Shown in pieces: positions 42,705 through 53,899 of a DNA stretch of 64,000 nt. A model generated the notes under the pieces. It made no database searches and was not told where the DNA came from. It saw only the letters and a list, made by a program, of their open reading frames with translations. This stretch comes from Svornostia abyssi. Lineage in GTDB: Bacteria; Actinomycetota; Thermoleophilia; Solirubrobacterales; Solirubrobacteraceae. Position 1 is the stretch's first letter, and each line of letters starts with the position of its first letter. A program made the translations under genes and the position numbers. Location: contig CP088295.1 of assembly GCA_024666565.1 (NCBI GenBank), positions 992,001 to 1,056,000 on the forward strand, in the 5' to 3' direction.

Positions 42705-42813
42705 GTGGCGCCGAGCGTACCGGTCGTGGCGGTCCGTGGACGCACCTTGGCGCCTCGTCCACCCGTCCACCAGCCTGCGCGTCGCGAGTCAAGGAGCCTC
42801 GAATCAGCGCCGA

Positions 42814-42819
42814 TACGCT
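42814..42819 (+). promoter_or_regulatory. Leaderless -10 hexamer TACGCT
   Basis: Ends 7 nt before the ATG at 42827. Confidence 0.55.
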
Positions 42820-42826
42820 GACCACG

Positions 42827-43226
42827 ATGCTGACCTATGAGGCCGAGTCCCCCGCCCCCGCCGAGCAGGTCTGGCCGCTCTTGGCCCGTCCGAATCGCTG
42901 GCACGAATGGGCGCCGCACGTGCGCGGCGCGTCCGGCCTGGGCGACGACGAGGTGCAGCCCGGCCGCAAGGGCGCGGCGAAGCTCATGGGTGTCGTGCCG
43001 GTTCCCGTCGAGGTGACCTCCAAGACGGACGGCCGCTCCTGGACGTGGAAGGTCGGCCCGATCTCGATGGTGCACCGCGTGCGCCCGCGGGCCGACGGCA
43101 CGTCGGTGGTCGGCGTCGATCTGCACGCCCCCGCGCCGCTCGAGCCCGGCGCTGGCGGCGACGTACGGACCGGTCGTGGACCTGCTGGTCCACCACCTGG
43201 CCCGCACGGCGCCGAAGCGCGGCTGA
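42827..43226 (+). pseudogene. SRPBCC-family protein, +1 frameshift near C-terminus
   Basis: The frame encodes a START-like fold: LTYEAESPAPAEQVWPLLARPNRWHEWAPHVRGASGLG, then GRKGAAKLMGVVPVPVEV and SWTWKVGPISMVHRV. After HAPAPLEP the natural helix ALAATYGPVVDLLVHHLARTAPKRG and a stop at 43224 lie in another frame. Dropping one G at 43148-43149 restores a 132-residue protein. Without the correction the reading frame runs through into the antisense of the next gene. Ligand unknown. It has a leaderless ATG. Confidence 0.75.
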
Positions 43227-43230
43227 CCGC

Positions 43231-43578
43231 CTACGGCTGCCCGTGGAAGGTGACGGCCTTGCCGTTCGCCTTCGTGCACTTCACGTCGAGCGCGCCGCCC
43301 GACGCCTTGCCCTTACACGTGTAGCCGAGCACCTTGCGCGTCGCGGTCGGCGGGACCCGTGAGTCCTCGGCCTGGATCACCCAGTCCTTGACGACCTTCT
43401 TGCCCGCGGTGCACGTGATCCGCTTGACCTTGATCTTCGCGTAGAACGATCCGGGCGAGCCGTCGGGGTTGAACCCGCCCGAACAGCTCGTGTAGGCCGA
43501 GTCGCCGGCGCCCGCGGATGGGGCGCCGGCCAGGACGGCGAGCATGACGACGGTGAGCAGTGCGGCAGCGCGGGGCAT
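43231..43578 (-). CDS. Small secreted Cys/Lys-rich protein
   Basis: A 115-residue protein with a signal peptide (about 1-24, SAGA-G). The mature part has four cysteines (SCSGG, ITCTAGKK, YTCKGK, VKCTKANGK) in an alternating pattern suggesting two disulfides, and is basic. It resembles small exported actinobacterial proteins of unknown role. The ATG at 43578 follows TAGGTT by exactly 7 nt; that promoter lies inside the last codons of the chemoreceptor gene. Confidence 0.75.
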   Translation of the reverse strand: MPRAAALLTVVMLAVLAGAPSAGAGDSAYTSCSGGFNPDGSPGSFYAKIKVKRITCTAGKKVVKDWVIQAEDSRVPPTATRKVLGYTCKGKASGGALDVKCTKANGKAVTFHGQP

Positions 43579-43585
43579 GCCGCGC

Positions 43586-43591
43586 AACCTA
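43586..43591 (-). promoter_or_regulatory. Leaderless -10 hexamer TAGGTT
   Basis: Ends 7 nt before the reverse-strand ATG at 43578. Confidence 0.5.
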
Positions 43592-45784
43592 CAGCTGGAA
43601 GCCCTTCACCAGGCGGTCGAGTTCGACCGCCGTGTCCGCGAGTTCCTGCGCGGACGCCGCGACCTGCTGCGTGGCGGCGCTCGTCTGCTCGGTCGACGCG
43701 CTGACCTGCTGGCTGGCGGCCGATGACTCCTCGGCGACCGACGCGACCTCGCTCATCTCGTGCTGTACGCGGGCGGCCTCGTCGGCGACCTGCTGGACCT
43801 GCGCGGCGATCGCGGCGACGCGGGCGTTGACTTCGTCGACGACCTCGCCGATGTCGCTGTAGCGCTGCCGGGTGCTGGCGGCGATCTCCATTGCGGTCTC
43901 CCCGCGCTGGGCGCCCTCCTCGACGGCATGGACGGCGCGCTCGGTCTCGGACTGGATCTCGGCGATGAGCGTGCTGATCGACGCGGCCGCGGTCTGTGAC
44001 TCCTCGGCGAGCTGGCGGACCTCGTCTGCGACGACCGCGAACCCGCGGCCCTGCTCGCCGGCGCGGGCGGCCTCGATCGCGGCGTTGAGGGCCAGGAGGT
44101 TCGTCTGGTCCGCGATGGCCGTGATCGTCTCGACGATGCCGCCGATCTGCTCGGAGCGGCCCGCGAGACCCTGCATCGTGTCGCGCACGCCCGCGGACGA
44201 GTCACGCACGGTGCGCATGACGTCGACCGCCTCGTCGGCGCCGTCGACCCCGGCCAGCGCGATCTCGCGTGCCCGGTCCGCGGCGGCCGCGGTCTCCTGT
44301 GCCTGCTGGGCGCTGTCGCGCACGCGGTCGCCGACGCTCTCGGTCAGCTCGCGCGCGGACTCGACCATCCGAACCTGACGCTCGGCGCCGCTGGCGACCT
44401 CGCCCACGGCGTTCGCGATCTCGCCGACCGCGCGGCCGGTCTCCTCCGAGGTGGAGGCCATGTCGCGCGACGCGGCGGTGACGCGGTCGGCGCTCGCAGT
44501 CACGCCGCCGAGCAGCGAGGACAGCTCGCCGCGGCTGCGCTCGTACGCCGCGACCGAGTCACGCGTGCTCTCGATGAGCTCGTTCATCGTCTCCGACGCC
44601 TGGCCGATCTCGTCCGCGCTCGTGACGGGGACGGGCTCGGTGGTCGTCTCGATCGTCTTCGTGAGGTCGCCCTCGGCCATCGCGGTCATGCCGTCGCGCA
44701 GGTCGGCGACGTCGTGCTGGGCGAGGCTGCGCAGGCTCGTGACGAAGCCCTTCAGCGGCTTGGTGATCCGCGCGGCGACCCCCGTGATCGCAAGCGCCAC
44801 GATGAGCAGCAGCACGCCGCCGGCGATGAGCAGGAGGTTGCGCAGGCGGTGCGCGTCAGCGAGGACCTCGTCGGTCGGGGCGGAGATGAGGAAGCCCCAG
44901 TTGCCGGTCGCGACGGGCGCGTAGGCGACGATCGCGTCCTTGCCGGTGAACGGGTCGGTGGTCTCGACGGTGCCCGCCGTTCCGGACTTCACGTCCTGCT
45001 GGATCGACGCGAGCTCGGCGTTGTCCCGCTTCTTGCCCAGCCCGGCGAGCGTCTGCTTGGTGATCAGGCCCTTCTCGGGCGCGGTCAGGAACGTGCCGCT
45101 GTTCGAGACGACGAACGCGTAGCCCGTGTCGTAGGCCTTGACCTTCGCGGTCTCCGTCGCCAGCTGCTTGAGGACGACGTCGATGCCCGCGATGCCCTGG
45201 AACTTCCCGTCGACCGTGATCGGCGTGTTGTAGCTGACCATCGGGTAGCCCTCCCAGATGTAGGGCTCCACGACGACGAGCTTGCCGGCGTCTCGCGGAC
45301 CGGCGTAGTAGACGGCGTCCTGGTCGAGCGGCGTCGGGTCGTTCTGCAGCTTGCCGGTCAGGCGGTTCCAGTACGGGCTGAGCTCGCCCTTCGGCGTCTG
45401 GCCGGGCTTGCCGGCGAACTGCGCGTCGAGGCCGTCGAAGGCGTTGCGCTCGTAGGTGACGTACGAGCCGGCGATCCGCGGGTTCGCGACGGCGATGCCC
45501 TTGACGAGCTCGTCGACCTGCTCGCGCGTGAGGTCGGGGTTGCGCTCCATCTGCGCGTCGAGCGTCTTCGAGAGCGCCGCCGCTTCGGCGGCCCCGCTGT
45601 TGAACGCGTTGGCCTCCTGGCGCGCCTGTTCGAGCAGCTCGCGCTTCGCGCTGTCACGTGCGGCGTCCGTCGAGAGTTTGACCGCGAGCACCGTCATGGC
45701 GATGACGCCGAGGGCGACGACGGGCAGCAGAATGAGAACGAGCCGGGTGCGCAGGGTGCGCACCTTGGGCAGGCGCAGGGACAT
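43589..45784 (-). CDS. Methyl-accepting chemotaxis protein, double-Cache type
   Basis: A 731-residue receptor. Membrane helices lie at about 13-35 and 320-342. The periplasmic part (about 45-310) is a double Cache sensor ([31 protein letters not shown] and [13 protein letters not shown] are the usual blocks), binding a small amino- or organic-acid-like ligand. HAMP follows, then a long signalling coiled coil with the hairpin tip [42 protein letters not shown] precedes the ATG. No che or flagellar genes are in the window. Confidence 0.95.
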   Translation of the reverse strand: MSLRLPKVRTLRTRLVLILLPVVALGVIAMTVLAVKLSTDAARDSAKRELLEQARQEANAFNSGAAEAAALSKTLDAQMERNPDLTREQVDELVKGIAVANPRIAGSYVTYERNAFDGLDAQFAGKPGQTPKGELSPYWNRLTGKLQNDPTPLDQDAVYYAGPRDAGKLVVVEPYIWEGYPMVSYNTPITVDGKFQGIAGIDVVLKQLATETAKVKAYDTGYAFVVSNSGTFLTAPEKGLITKQTLAGLGKKRDNAELASIQQDVKSGTAGTVETTDPFTGKDAIVAYAPVATGNWGFLISAPTDEVLADAHRLRNLLLIAGGVLLLIVALAITGVAARITKPLKGFVTSLRSLAQHDVADLRDGMTAMAEGDLTKTIETTTEPVPVTSADEIGQASETMNELIESTRDSVAAYERSRGELSSLLGGVTASADRVTAASRDMASTSEETGRAVGEIANAVGEVASGAERQVRMVESARELTESVGDRVRDSAQQAQETAAAADRAREIALAGVDGADEAVDVMRTVRDSSAGVRDTMQGLAGRSEQIGGIVETITAIADQTNLLALNAAIEAARAGEQGRGFAVVADEVRQLAEESQTAAASISTLIAEIQSETERAVHAVEEGAQRGETAMEIAASTRQRYSDIGEVVDEVNARVAAIAAQVQQVADEAARVQHEMSEVASVAEESSAASQQVSASTEQTSAATQQVAASAQELADTAVELDRLVKGFQL

Positions 45785-45894
45785 GGAGCCTCCGGAGGGC
45801 GGGGATCGCCGGGGGTTGATGAAACGGAGGGCGCGGGGGATCGGCCCTCTCCCGGGTCATCGGATTCGGGGAGGCCGTCTTGAGGCGTGGTGCC

Positions 45895-47919
45895 TCACCG
45901 CGACATCTCCACGGGGTGACCGACGAAGTACCCCTGCGCGAGGTCGACGCCGATCTCGCGCAGCAGGACCATCGTCGCCTCGTCCTGGACGCACTCGGCG
46001 ATCGTCGTCTTTCCCAACCCCTGCGCGATGTCGACGATGGCCCGCACGGTCAGGCGGTCGGTCTGCGAGACGGGGAGGTCCTTGATGAAGTCGCCGTCGA
46101 TTTTCACGCAGTCGAACGGCATGTGCTTGAGGTAGTAGAACGAGCCGAAGCCCGAGCCGAAGTCGTCGAGCGCAAACTGGCAACCGAGGTCCGCCAGCCT
46201 GCGCGCGAAGCCGCGGGCGCGGTCGATGTTGCCGATCGCCGCGGTCTCGGTGATCTCGAAGATTAGGCACGTGGGGTCCACGCCCGCGTCGCCGATCTCC
46301 GAGGCGATGAACTCGATCAGCGCCTCGTCGGTGATGGAGCGCCCGGAGAGGTTGACCTCGATGGCCTGCGCGACCCCGCGCCGCTCGCGGTCGGCGAGCA
46401 CGGCGATGGTCTGCCCGATCACCCAGCGGTCCACCGCGGTGATCTGCCCGAACCGCTCGGCGATGGACAGGAACGAGCCGGGTTGGATCGGCGGGCCGCC
46501 GTCGGGGTCGTCCATGCGCAGGAGCACCTCGGACCGGCTCCGCTCGCCGGTGCGCAGGTCGAGGATCGGCTGCTCCCAGAGCTGGAAGCGATCCTGCTCC
46601 AGCGCCTCGCGGATGCGCTCCGACCACGTCTGGCGTTCGCGAAGCACCCCGGGCACCCCGCCGGGCACGACGGTCGCGTGGCGGTCGCGGCCCTGCTCCT
46701 TGGCTTCGTACATCGCGAGGTCGGCGTTGACGAGGATCTCCTCGGCGCTCGTCGTCTCGGCGGCGTCGATCGCGGTGATCCCCACGGACACGGTGAGGCG
46801 GACGGTGCGGTCGCCGGCCTGCACCGAGGTGTTGGTGCGGACCTCGTGCAGGACGGCCGCGGCCGTGCGCTCCGCCTCCTCGGCGCTGGTGTGCGGAAGG
46901 AGCACGCCGAACTCGTCGCCGCCGAGCCGACCGATGATGTCGGTTTCGCGCAGGCGGTCCCGCAGCGCGGTGGCGAGCCGGACGAGCAGTTCGTCGCCGA
47001 CGGCATGGCCGTACGTGTCGTTGACGTACTTGAACCGGTCCACGTCGACGCTGAGCAGGGCCGCGGGCTGCGCGTACCGGCGGGAGTAGCCGACGAGCCG
47101 CGCGAGCTCCTCGGCGAACCGGCGGCGGTTGAACAGGCCGGTCAGCGGGTCGTGGTCGGCGAGGTGGCGCAGGCGCTGCTGGTATTGCCGTTCCTCGGTG
47201 ATGTTGCGGATCTGCGACACGCTGTACAGCGCGCGACCGCGTTCGTCGCGAACGGCGGACGCCTGCACGTTGACCCAGACGTCGTGCCCGTCGCGGTGGC
47301 GGTAGCGCTTCTCGATCTCCGCGCCCCTCGCGCCGCCGTCGACCATCGCCGTGACCTGCTCCTCGCCGGGCGAGAGGTCGGCCGGGTGCGTGATCTCCCG
47401 GTAGGTGCGGGTGCGCAGCTCGTCCTCGTCGTACCCGAGCATGGTGCACAGCGCCGGGTTGACCTGGAGGAAGCGGCCGAAGTTGTTCGGCGACAGCGAG
47501 ACGAGCGCCATGCCGATGGGCGCCTGGTCGAACGCGGTGCGAAAGCGCGCCTCGACCTCGCGAAGCTGCGCGGCCACATCCTTCGGTGCGAAGCGGATGT
47601 CCAGGTGCCGGGCGGCGATGAGGATGAACGTTGCGCCGCCCACGACCTGCGCGAGGTGCGGAAGCACATGGACGATCGCGTGGCTGGTGACGTCGTCGGT
47701 CCCCTGCTCGATGGCGTGCACCGCGATGCCCACGTGGGTCAGTGCGCAGCCCACGAAGAACGCGCCGGCGCCGTACATCGCCGCGGTGATCAGCCGCCCC
47801 GGCTGCTCGTTGCCCAGCCGCGCGAGGCGGGGCACGATGTACAGCCCGATGAGGAGGTACTGCACCGCCACGATCGTCGCGAGGGCGGCGGTCAATGCGG
47901 TCATGCTGGTCTCAGCCAC
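45895..47919 (-). CDS. Membrane-PAS-GGDEF-EAL protein
   Basis: A 674-residue protein. An N-terminal block with about four membrane helices (8-28, 42-65, 79-96, 100-120) is of uncertain type. A PAS domain follows (about 140-260, FRTAFDQAPIGMALVSL...ITEERQYQ), then GGDEF (about 265-420; LGGDEFGV intact) and a C-terminal EAL domain whose signature is EVL (SEVLLRM), with EVNLSGRS, FEITETAA, DDFGSGF and KIDGDFI present. The diguanylate cyclase should be active; EVL domains often keep phosphodiesterase activity. AGGAGAGG precedes the GTG at 47919. Confidence 0.93.
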   Translation of the reverse strand: MAETSMTALTAALATIVAVQYLLIGLYIVPRLARLGNEQPGRLITAAMYGAGAFFVGCALTHVGIAVHAIEQGTDDVTSHAIVHVLPHLAQVVGGATFILIAARHLDIRFAPKDVAAQLREVEARFRTAFDQAPIGMALVSLSPNNFGRFLQVNPALCTMLGYDEDELRTRTYREITHPADLSPGEEQVTAMVDGGARGAEIEKRYRHRDGHDVWVNVQASAVRDERGRALYSVSQIRNITEERQYQQRLRHLADHDPLTGLFNRRRFAEELARLVGYSRRYAQPAALLSVDVDRFKYVNDTYGHAVGDELLVRLATALRDRLRETDIIGRLGGDEFGVLLPHTSAEEAERTAAAVLHEVRTNTSVQAGDRTVRLTVSVGITAIDAAETTSAEEILVNADLAMYEAKEQGRDRHATVVPGGVPGVLRERQTWSERIREALEQDRFQLWEQPILDLRTGERSRSEVLLRMDDPDGGPPIQPGSFLSIAERFGQITAVDRWVIGQTIAVLADRERRGVAQAIEVNLSGRSITDEALIEFIASEIGDAGVDPTCLIFEITETAAIGNIDRARGFARRLADLGCQFALDDFGSGFGSFYYLKHMPFDCVKIDGDFIKDLPVSQTDRLTVRAIVDIAQGLGKTTIAECVQDEATMVLLREIGVDLAQGYFVGHPVEMSR

Positions 47920-48000
47920 ATGCGCCCTCTCCTGGGGTTAACGCATGGTGCCGCATTCCGAGCCGGGTAAACCCCGGTCGATGGTTTCCGGAATGCCGGA

Positions 48001-48588
48001 TCAGTGGCTGAGGGCGAGGGCGGCCGCTTCCAGCGCGTCGTCCCCGTGGAGCGCCTGCGTACCCGTCCACACGGCGGGCACCGTGCGGATCCCGCGCGCG
48101 ACGGCCTCCGCCGTGAGCCGCTCGAGCTCCGCCTGCGTGCTCTTGAGCTCCACGCCCTTCAGCAGCGCCCGTGGGTGGATCTCGCACGCTGCGCCCGCGA
48201 TCAGCACGGTCTCTTCGGTGAGCGCCCGCCCACCGGCGTAGGCCTGGCGGAATGCGGCGAGGCTGAACGACACGGTCTTCCCGCCCGCCCGCGCGTACGC
48301 GGTGGCGAGGAGCGCGAGCTCGCTGTCAAACGGCAGCGGGTCGGGCCAGCGGACGGGTTGCAGGCCCCGGGCCGCGGCGGTCTGCTCGACGGCGGCGCGG
48401 TCGATCGCCGGCAGGCCGTCGGCCAGCGCGGTCGCCCGCACCGGCTTCCACTCACACGGAACCGGCATGAGCGACAGGATCCGCTCGGCCGCGAGGTACG
48501 CGTCCGGCGCGGCGTAGTCGAAGTAGAAGGCCGGCCCGGTGTCGGGCGTGGGCTCGGCCTGGACGACCTCTAGCCGTGGATGAGCCAT
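48001..48588 (-). CDS. DsbA-family / 2-hydroxychromene-2-carboxylate isomerase-like protein
   Basis: A 195-residue thioredoxin-fold protein. AFYFDYAAPDAYLAAERI is the N-terminal strand of the HCCA-isomerase/DsbA subgroup, where glutathione-type enzymes replace the CxxC. SLAAFRQAYAGGRALTE and the C-terminal GIRTVPAVWTG with cis-Pro follow. It lacks CxxC, so a disulfide role is unlikely. The ATG at 48588 overlaps lpd by 19 nt, so it is co-transcribed with E3. The substrate is unknown. Confidence 0.78.
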   Translation of the reverse strand: MAHPRLEVVQAEPTPDTGPAFYFDYAAPDAYLAAERILSLMPVPCEWKPVRATALADGLPAIDRAAVEQTAAARGLQPVRWPDPLPFDSELALLATAYARAGGKTVSFSLAAFRQAYAGGRALTEETVLIAGAACEIHPRALLKGVELKSTQAELERLTAEAVARGIRTVPAVWTGTQALHGDDALEAAALALSH

Positions 48589-49952
48589 CCGTCGGCCGCG
48601 CGCGCGGCCTCCATGACGGCCTCGGAGAGCGTCGGGTGGCCGTGGACCATCCGGGCCACCTCGGCGAATCCGCCCTCGAGCGCCCGCACGTTGACGAGCT
48701 CCTGGATGAGCTCCGTGGACTTCGCGCCGATGATGTGGCCGCCGAGGATCTCGCCGTACTTCGTCTCGCCGACGACCTTCACCAGGCCGGTGCGGTCGCC
48801 GTAGACCGTGCCCGCGCCGACCGCGCCGTACTGGACCTTGCCGACGACGACGTCGTGGCCGGCGTCCTTGGCCTGCTGCTCGGTGAGGCCGAAGCTCGCG
48901 ACGTTCGGCGTGCAGAAGGTCGCGCGCGGAACGTCGACGTAGACGATCGGGTGCGTCTCCTTCCCGGCGGCGTCCTCCGCGGCGATGATCCCCTCGTCGC
49001 TGGCCTTGTGGGCGAGCGCCGGGCCAGGGACGAGGTCGCCGATGGCGTAGACGTTCGGGACGTTCGTGCGCAGCGCGCCGTCGACTTCGATCAGGCCGTT
49101 CTCGGTGAGCTTGATGCCCGCCTCGTCGAGGCCGAGGCCCTCGACGTCCGGGCCGCGGCCCGTCGCGATGACGAGGTAGTCGGCCTCGCCGGTCTCGCCG
49201 CCGTAGGTGAACGTCACGCCGGTGTCGGTCGTCTGCACGTTCTCGACGAACGTGGACGTGTGGACCTTGATGCCCTGCTTCTTGAAGCCGCGCTCGGCGA
49301 GCTTGGAGATGTCGGCGTCCTCGCTGGGCAGGACGCGGTCGAGGCCCTCGAAGAGCTGGACTTCGCTGCCGAGCCGCGCGTACGCGGAGGCGATCTCGCT
49401 GCCCGACGCGCCCGCGCCGAGGACGACGAGCTTCGCGGGGATCTCCTGGAGCTGCCACGCCTGCTCGGTGCCGATGACGTTGCCGCCGAACTGCGTGCCG
49501 GGGACCGGGCGGCCGACGGAGCCGGTGGCGAGGATGACCTTGCCGGCCTGGATCTCGGTGCCGTCGAAGCTGCCGCCGATCTTCACGTTGCCCTCGGGCG
49601 TGAGCGACCCGAAGCCCTCGATGTAGTCGATGTTGTTCTTCTTGAACAGGCCCGCGACGCCGCCGGTGAGGGTCTTGATGACCTTCAGGCGCCGCTCGTT
49701 GACCGCGCCGAAGTCGACGGTCGGCTCGCCGACGGTGATGCCGAATTCGCCCGCGTCGCGCACCTCGCTCAGCACGTCGGCGGTGCGGAGCACGGCCTTC
49801 GCGGGAATGCAGGCGACGTTCAGGCAGCGACCGCCGATGACGTCCTTCTCCACGACCGCCGTCTTGAGCCCGAGCTGGGCCCCGCGGATCGCGGCGACGT
49901 ACCCACCGGGACCGGAGCCGATGACGATGAGGTCGTAGGCAGATTCGGGCAT
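48570..49952 (-). CDS. lpdA: Dihydrolipoyl dehydrogenase (E3)
   Basis: A 460-residue FAD-NAD disulfide oxidoreductase. GSGPGGYVAA binds FAD; GGRCLNVACIPAK holds the redox disulfide; GAGASGSEIA binds NAD; the C-terminal HGHPTLSEAV carries the catalytic His-Glu. It reoxidises the lipoyl group of E2 (31865). The ATG at 49952 is exactly 7 nt after TAGGGT, so it is preferred to the GTG at 49961. Confidence 0.96.
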   Translation of the reverse strand: MPESAYDLIVIGSGPGGYVAAIRGAQLGLKTAVVEKDVIGGRCLNVACIPAKAVLRTADVLSEVRDAGEFGITVGEPTVDFGAVNERRLKVIKTLTGGVAGLFKKNNIDYIEGFGSLTPEGNVKIGGSFDGTEIQAGKVILATGSVGRPVPGTQFGGNVIGTEQAWQLQEIPAKLVVLGAGASGSEIASAYARLGSEVQLFEGLDRVLPSEDADISKLAERGFKKQGIKVHTSTFVENVQTTDTGVTFTYGGETGEADYLVIATGRGPDVEGLGLDEAGIKLTENGLIEVDGALRTNVPNVYAIGDLVPGPALAHKASDEGIIAAEDAAGKETHPIVYVDVPRATFCTPNVASFGLTEQQAKDAGHDVVVGKVQYGAVGAGTVYGDRTGLVKVVGETKYGEILGGHIIGAKSTELIQELVNVRALEGGFAEVARMVHGHPTLSEAVMEAARAADGWLIHG

Positions 49953-49959
49953 GTATTTC

Positions 49960-49965
49960 ACCCTA
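49960..49965 (-). promoter_or_regulatory. Leaderless -10 hexamer TAGGGT
   Basis: Ends 7 nt before the reverse-strand ATG at 49952 and overlaps the end of the upstream gene. Confidence 0.5.
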
Positions 49966-50394
49966 GCGTGGGGGCGCCTGAATGCGCCCGAGGACCCGGA
50001 TGAGCTTCCAGAACAGGGTGCCGGCGCCGGCGATGAGGGCCACGCAGAACGCGACGGCCGCGAGGTTGCTGGCGACGAGGAGCGAGAGCGTCGCGAACGC
50101 GAGGATGATGCCGAGCAGCGCCAGGAAGCCGAGGACCGCCCACGCGCGCTGGTTCCACAGGCCGTACGCCGCCATCCCCATGACGACGCAGAAGATGATG
50201 GTGCCGACGAGCGGCACGTCGTCGCTGATGATCGTGCCGACGAGGTTCACGGCGGCGAGCACGATCGCCACCCCGATCGCGATGAGCAGCGGCAGCGGCC
50301 GCTCCCCGGGCTCGAGCGGCGTGAGCGTCGCGCGGACCTCCGCGTTCTTCGCCTCGCTGCGCGCGTACCCGGCGGGCTTCTCGCGTTCAGCCAC
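49963..50394 (-). CDS. Small membrane protein behind thiE
   Basis: A 143-residue protein: a polar N-terminus (1-32), then four membrane helices (about 34-52, 60-80, 84-104, 108-130) and a short basic tail. It has no recognised domain. The GTG start at 50394 overlaps the thiE stop by 8 nt, giving coupled translation. Position hints at thiamine metabolism or transport, but nothing in the sequence shows it. Confidence 0.72.
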   Translation of the reverse strand: MAEREKPAGYARSEAKNAEVRATLTPLEPGERPLPLLIAIGVAIVLAAVNLVGTIISDDVPLVGTIIFCVVMGMAAYGLWNQRAWAVLGFLALLGIILAFATLSLLVASNLAAVAFCVALIAGAGTLFWKLIRVLGRIQAPPR

Positions 50395-51058
50395 GGAGCG
50401 CTCCGGCCGGCGTGGCGCTCGCCGCGAGGACACCGCGCAGCGCGGCGGCGGCGGCACGCGGGTCGTCGGCGTCGGCGATGGCGCGCACGACGGCGATCCG
50501 CTGGGCGCCCGCGGCGACGACTTCGCCTGCGTTCTCCGCGGCGATCCCGCCGATCGCGAACCACGGGATACGCGCCTGGTCGGCGGCCAGGCGGACGTAC
50601 TCGATGCCGACGGGCGCGCGGCCGGCCTTCGTCGGCGTGGCATGGACCGGGCCGACACCCGCATAGTCCGCGCCGTCGTCGGCGGCCTGCGCGAGCTGGG
50701 CGGGGGCGTGCGTGGAGCGGCCGACGATTGCGTCCTGCCCGGCCGCGGCGCGCGCGTCCGCGATCGTGCCGTCGTCCTGGCCGATGTGCACGCCGTCGGC
50801 GCGGGCGGGGGCGACGAGGTCGGGCCGATCGTTGACGATGAGCAGCGCGCCGGCGTCGTCGCACAGGCGGCGGGCGACAGCGGCCGCGGCGAGGATCTCC
50901 CCGTCACCGGCGTCCTTGGCACGCAGCTGCACGATGTCGACGCCGCCCTCGAGCGCGGCGGCGAGCACGCCCTCCAGCGGGCGGCCGCCCGGCTCGAGAT
51001 CGGTCACGAGGTACAGGCGCGCGGCGTGGAGCAGTGCGAGGCGCTCGTCACGGGTCAC
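50387..51058 (-). CDS. thiE: Thiamine-phosphate synthase
   Basis: A 223-residue TIM barrel joining the pyrimidine (HMP-PP) and thiazole phosphate moieties. VQLRAKD, NDRPDL, DGVHIGQDD, GVGPVHATPTKAG and FAIGGI are all canonical. It is divergent from the riboswitch-controlled thiOSG operon, 127 nt away; the riboswitch reads the other way, so thiE is not obviously under it. The start is a GTG at 51058. Confidence 0.96.
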   Translation of the reverse strand: MTRDERLALLHAARLYLVTDLEPGGRPLEGVLAAALEGGVDIVQLRAKDAGDGEILAAAAVARRLCDDAGALLIVNDRPDLVAPARADGVHIGQDDGTIADARAAAGQDAIVGRSTHAPAQLAQAADDGADYAGVGPVHATPTKAGRAPVGIEYVRLAADQARIPWFAIGGIAAENAGEVVAAGAQRIAVVRAIADADDPRAAAAALRGVLAASATPAGALRG

Positions 51059-51183
51059 GCGGGCCAGTGTCGCAGGACGCGTGCGCGGCCCGCCCCGCGG
51101 AGGATCGGGGCGCGAAGCGGGGTCTCCTGTCCCCGCTTGTCGACCCGATGTGCCGGGCGCGCCCGCGCACTAGCCTGTGAAGC

Positions 51184-51276
51184 GCATACGGGAGCCCGGC
51201 ACCCCAGGGCTGAGAGGGCGCAGGAGCGCAGCGCCGACCGTCAACAGCTGATGCGGATCATGCCGCCGAAGCGAGG
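51184..51276 (+). promoter_or_regulatory. TPP riboswitch (THI element)
   Basis: The conserved core is present: ACGGGAGCCCGG, GGGCTGAGAGGG, CCGACCG, then CTGATGCGGATCATGCCGCCGAAGCGAGGAG, which matches the Rfam THI pattern. TAGCCT at 51171-51176 is a possible -10. The ribosome site (GCGAGGAG) before the GTG at 51286 lies in the final stem, so TPP probably blocks translation of thiO. Confidence 0.95.
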
Positions 51277-51285
51277 AGTCGAACC

Positions 51286-52385
51286 GTGACCACCACCAGC
51301 CGCCCGGACGTCGCCGTCATCGGTGCCGGTGTCGTGGGCCTGGGTGTCGCGTGGCGCGCGGTGCAGCGCGGGCTGCGGGTGGTCGTCCTCGAGCGGGCGG
51401 CGCTCGGCCAGCCCGACGGCGCCGCCAGCCCGGTCGCCGCGGGCATGCTGGCCCCGGTCAGCGAAGCGGATGTCGGCGAGCGCGCCCTGCTCGACCTCGG
51501 CCTGCGGGCCGCCGCCGCGTGGCCCGCGTTCTCCGCCGAGCTCGGTGACGACGTCGGCTACCGCACGTGCGGCACGCTGCTCGTCGCACGCGGCGCCGAC
51601 GAGGCCGCGGCACTGGAGCGCGAGCAGGCGCTGCGCGAGTCCCTCGGGCTTCACGCCGAGCGGTTGCTGCCCAGCGCCGCGCGCCGCCTGGAGCCCGCGC
51701 TGGCGCCCCACGTGCGCGCCGCGCTGCACGTTGCCGACGATCACGCCGCCGACCCGCGCCGCCTGCACGCCGCGCTGCGCACCGCTGCGCTGGCCGCGGG
51801 GGTCGAGATCCACACTGGCGCCGATGTCACGCGCCTCGCGCGCGAGGGCACGCGCGCCACGGGCGTGGTCCTCGCCGACGGCACCACCATCGAGGCCGGG
51901 CAGGTCGTCGTCGCCGCCGGCGCCTGGTCGGGAACGGAGCTGGGCCTCCCTCAGGACGCCCGTGTGCCCGTCCGCCCCGTCAAGGGCCAGATCCTGCGCC
52001 TGCGCGATCCCGACGGCCCCGGCCTGCTCGACCGCGTGCTGCGCTTCGAAGGCGGGTACGTCGTCCCCCGTGGAGACGGCCGCTACGTCCTCGGCGCGAC
52101 GATGGAGGAGCGCGGGTTCGACACCACCGTCACCGCGGGCGGGGTCTACGAGCTGCTGCGCGACGCCATCGACCTCGTGCCCGGCATCGACGAGCTCGTC
52201 ATCGAGGAGACCGCCGTCGGCTTCCGCCCCGGCGTGCCGGACAACACCCCGATCCTCGGTCGCAGCGCGCAGGTCGATGGGCTCGTCTGGGCGACGGGCC
52301 ATCACCGCAACGGGATCCTGCTCGCGTCGATCACGGGCGACCTCGTCGCCGACGTGCTCACCGGCACCGCCGCGGAGGTGCCCGC

Positions 52386-52389
<4 letters not shown>
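51286..52389 (+). CDS. thiO: Glycine oxidase (thiazole branch)
   Basis: A 367-residue FAD amine oxidase of the DAO/GO family, converting glycine to the imine used by ThiG. VAVIGAGVVGLGVAWRA binds FAD; ASPVAAGMLAPVSEA and GATMEERGFDTTVTAGG are family blocks; the C-terminal GHHRNGILLASITG completes the flavin site. It is first in a riboswitch-controlled operon; the stop overlaps thiS (GTGA). The GTG at 51286 follows a strong AGGAG ribosome site 9 nt away. Confidence 0.93.
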
Positions 52390-53832
<1,443 letters not shown>

Positions 53833-53852
53833 GACACTGTGACTTGCTTTCC

Positions 53853-53868
53853 CTCCGGGGCTCCGGAG
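53853..53868 (+). terminator. Short hairpin after thi operon
   Basis: CTCCGG/CCGGAG stem with GGCT loop, 20 nt after the stop codon. Confidence 0.35.
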
Positions 53869-53899
53869 AGGATCGCGCCTTCCCAACGGAGGAGGCACC

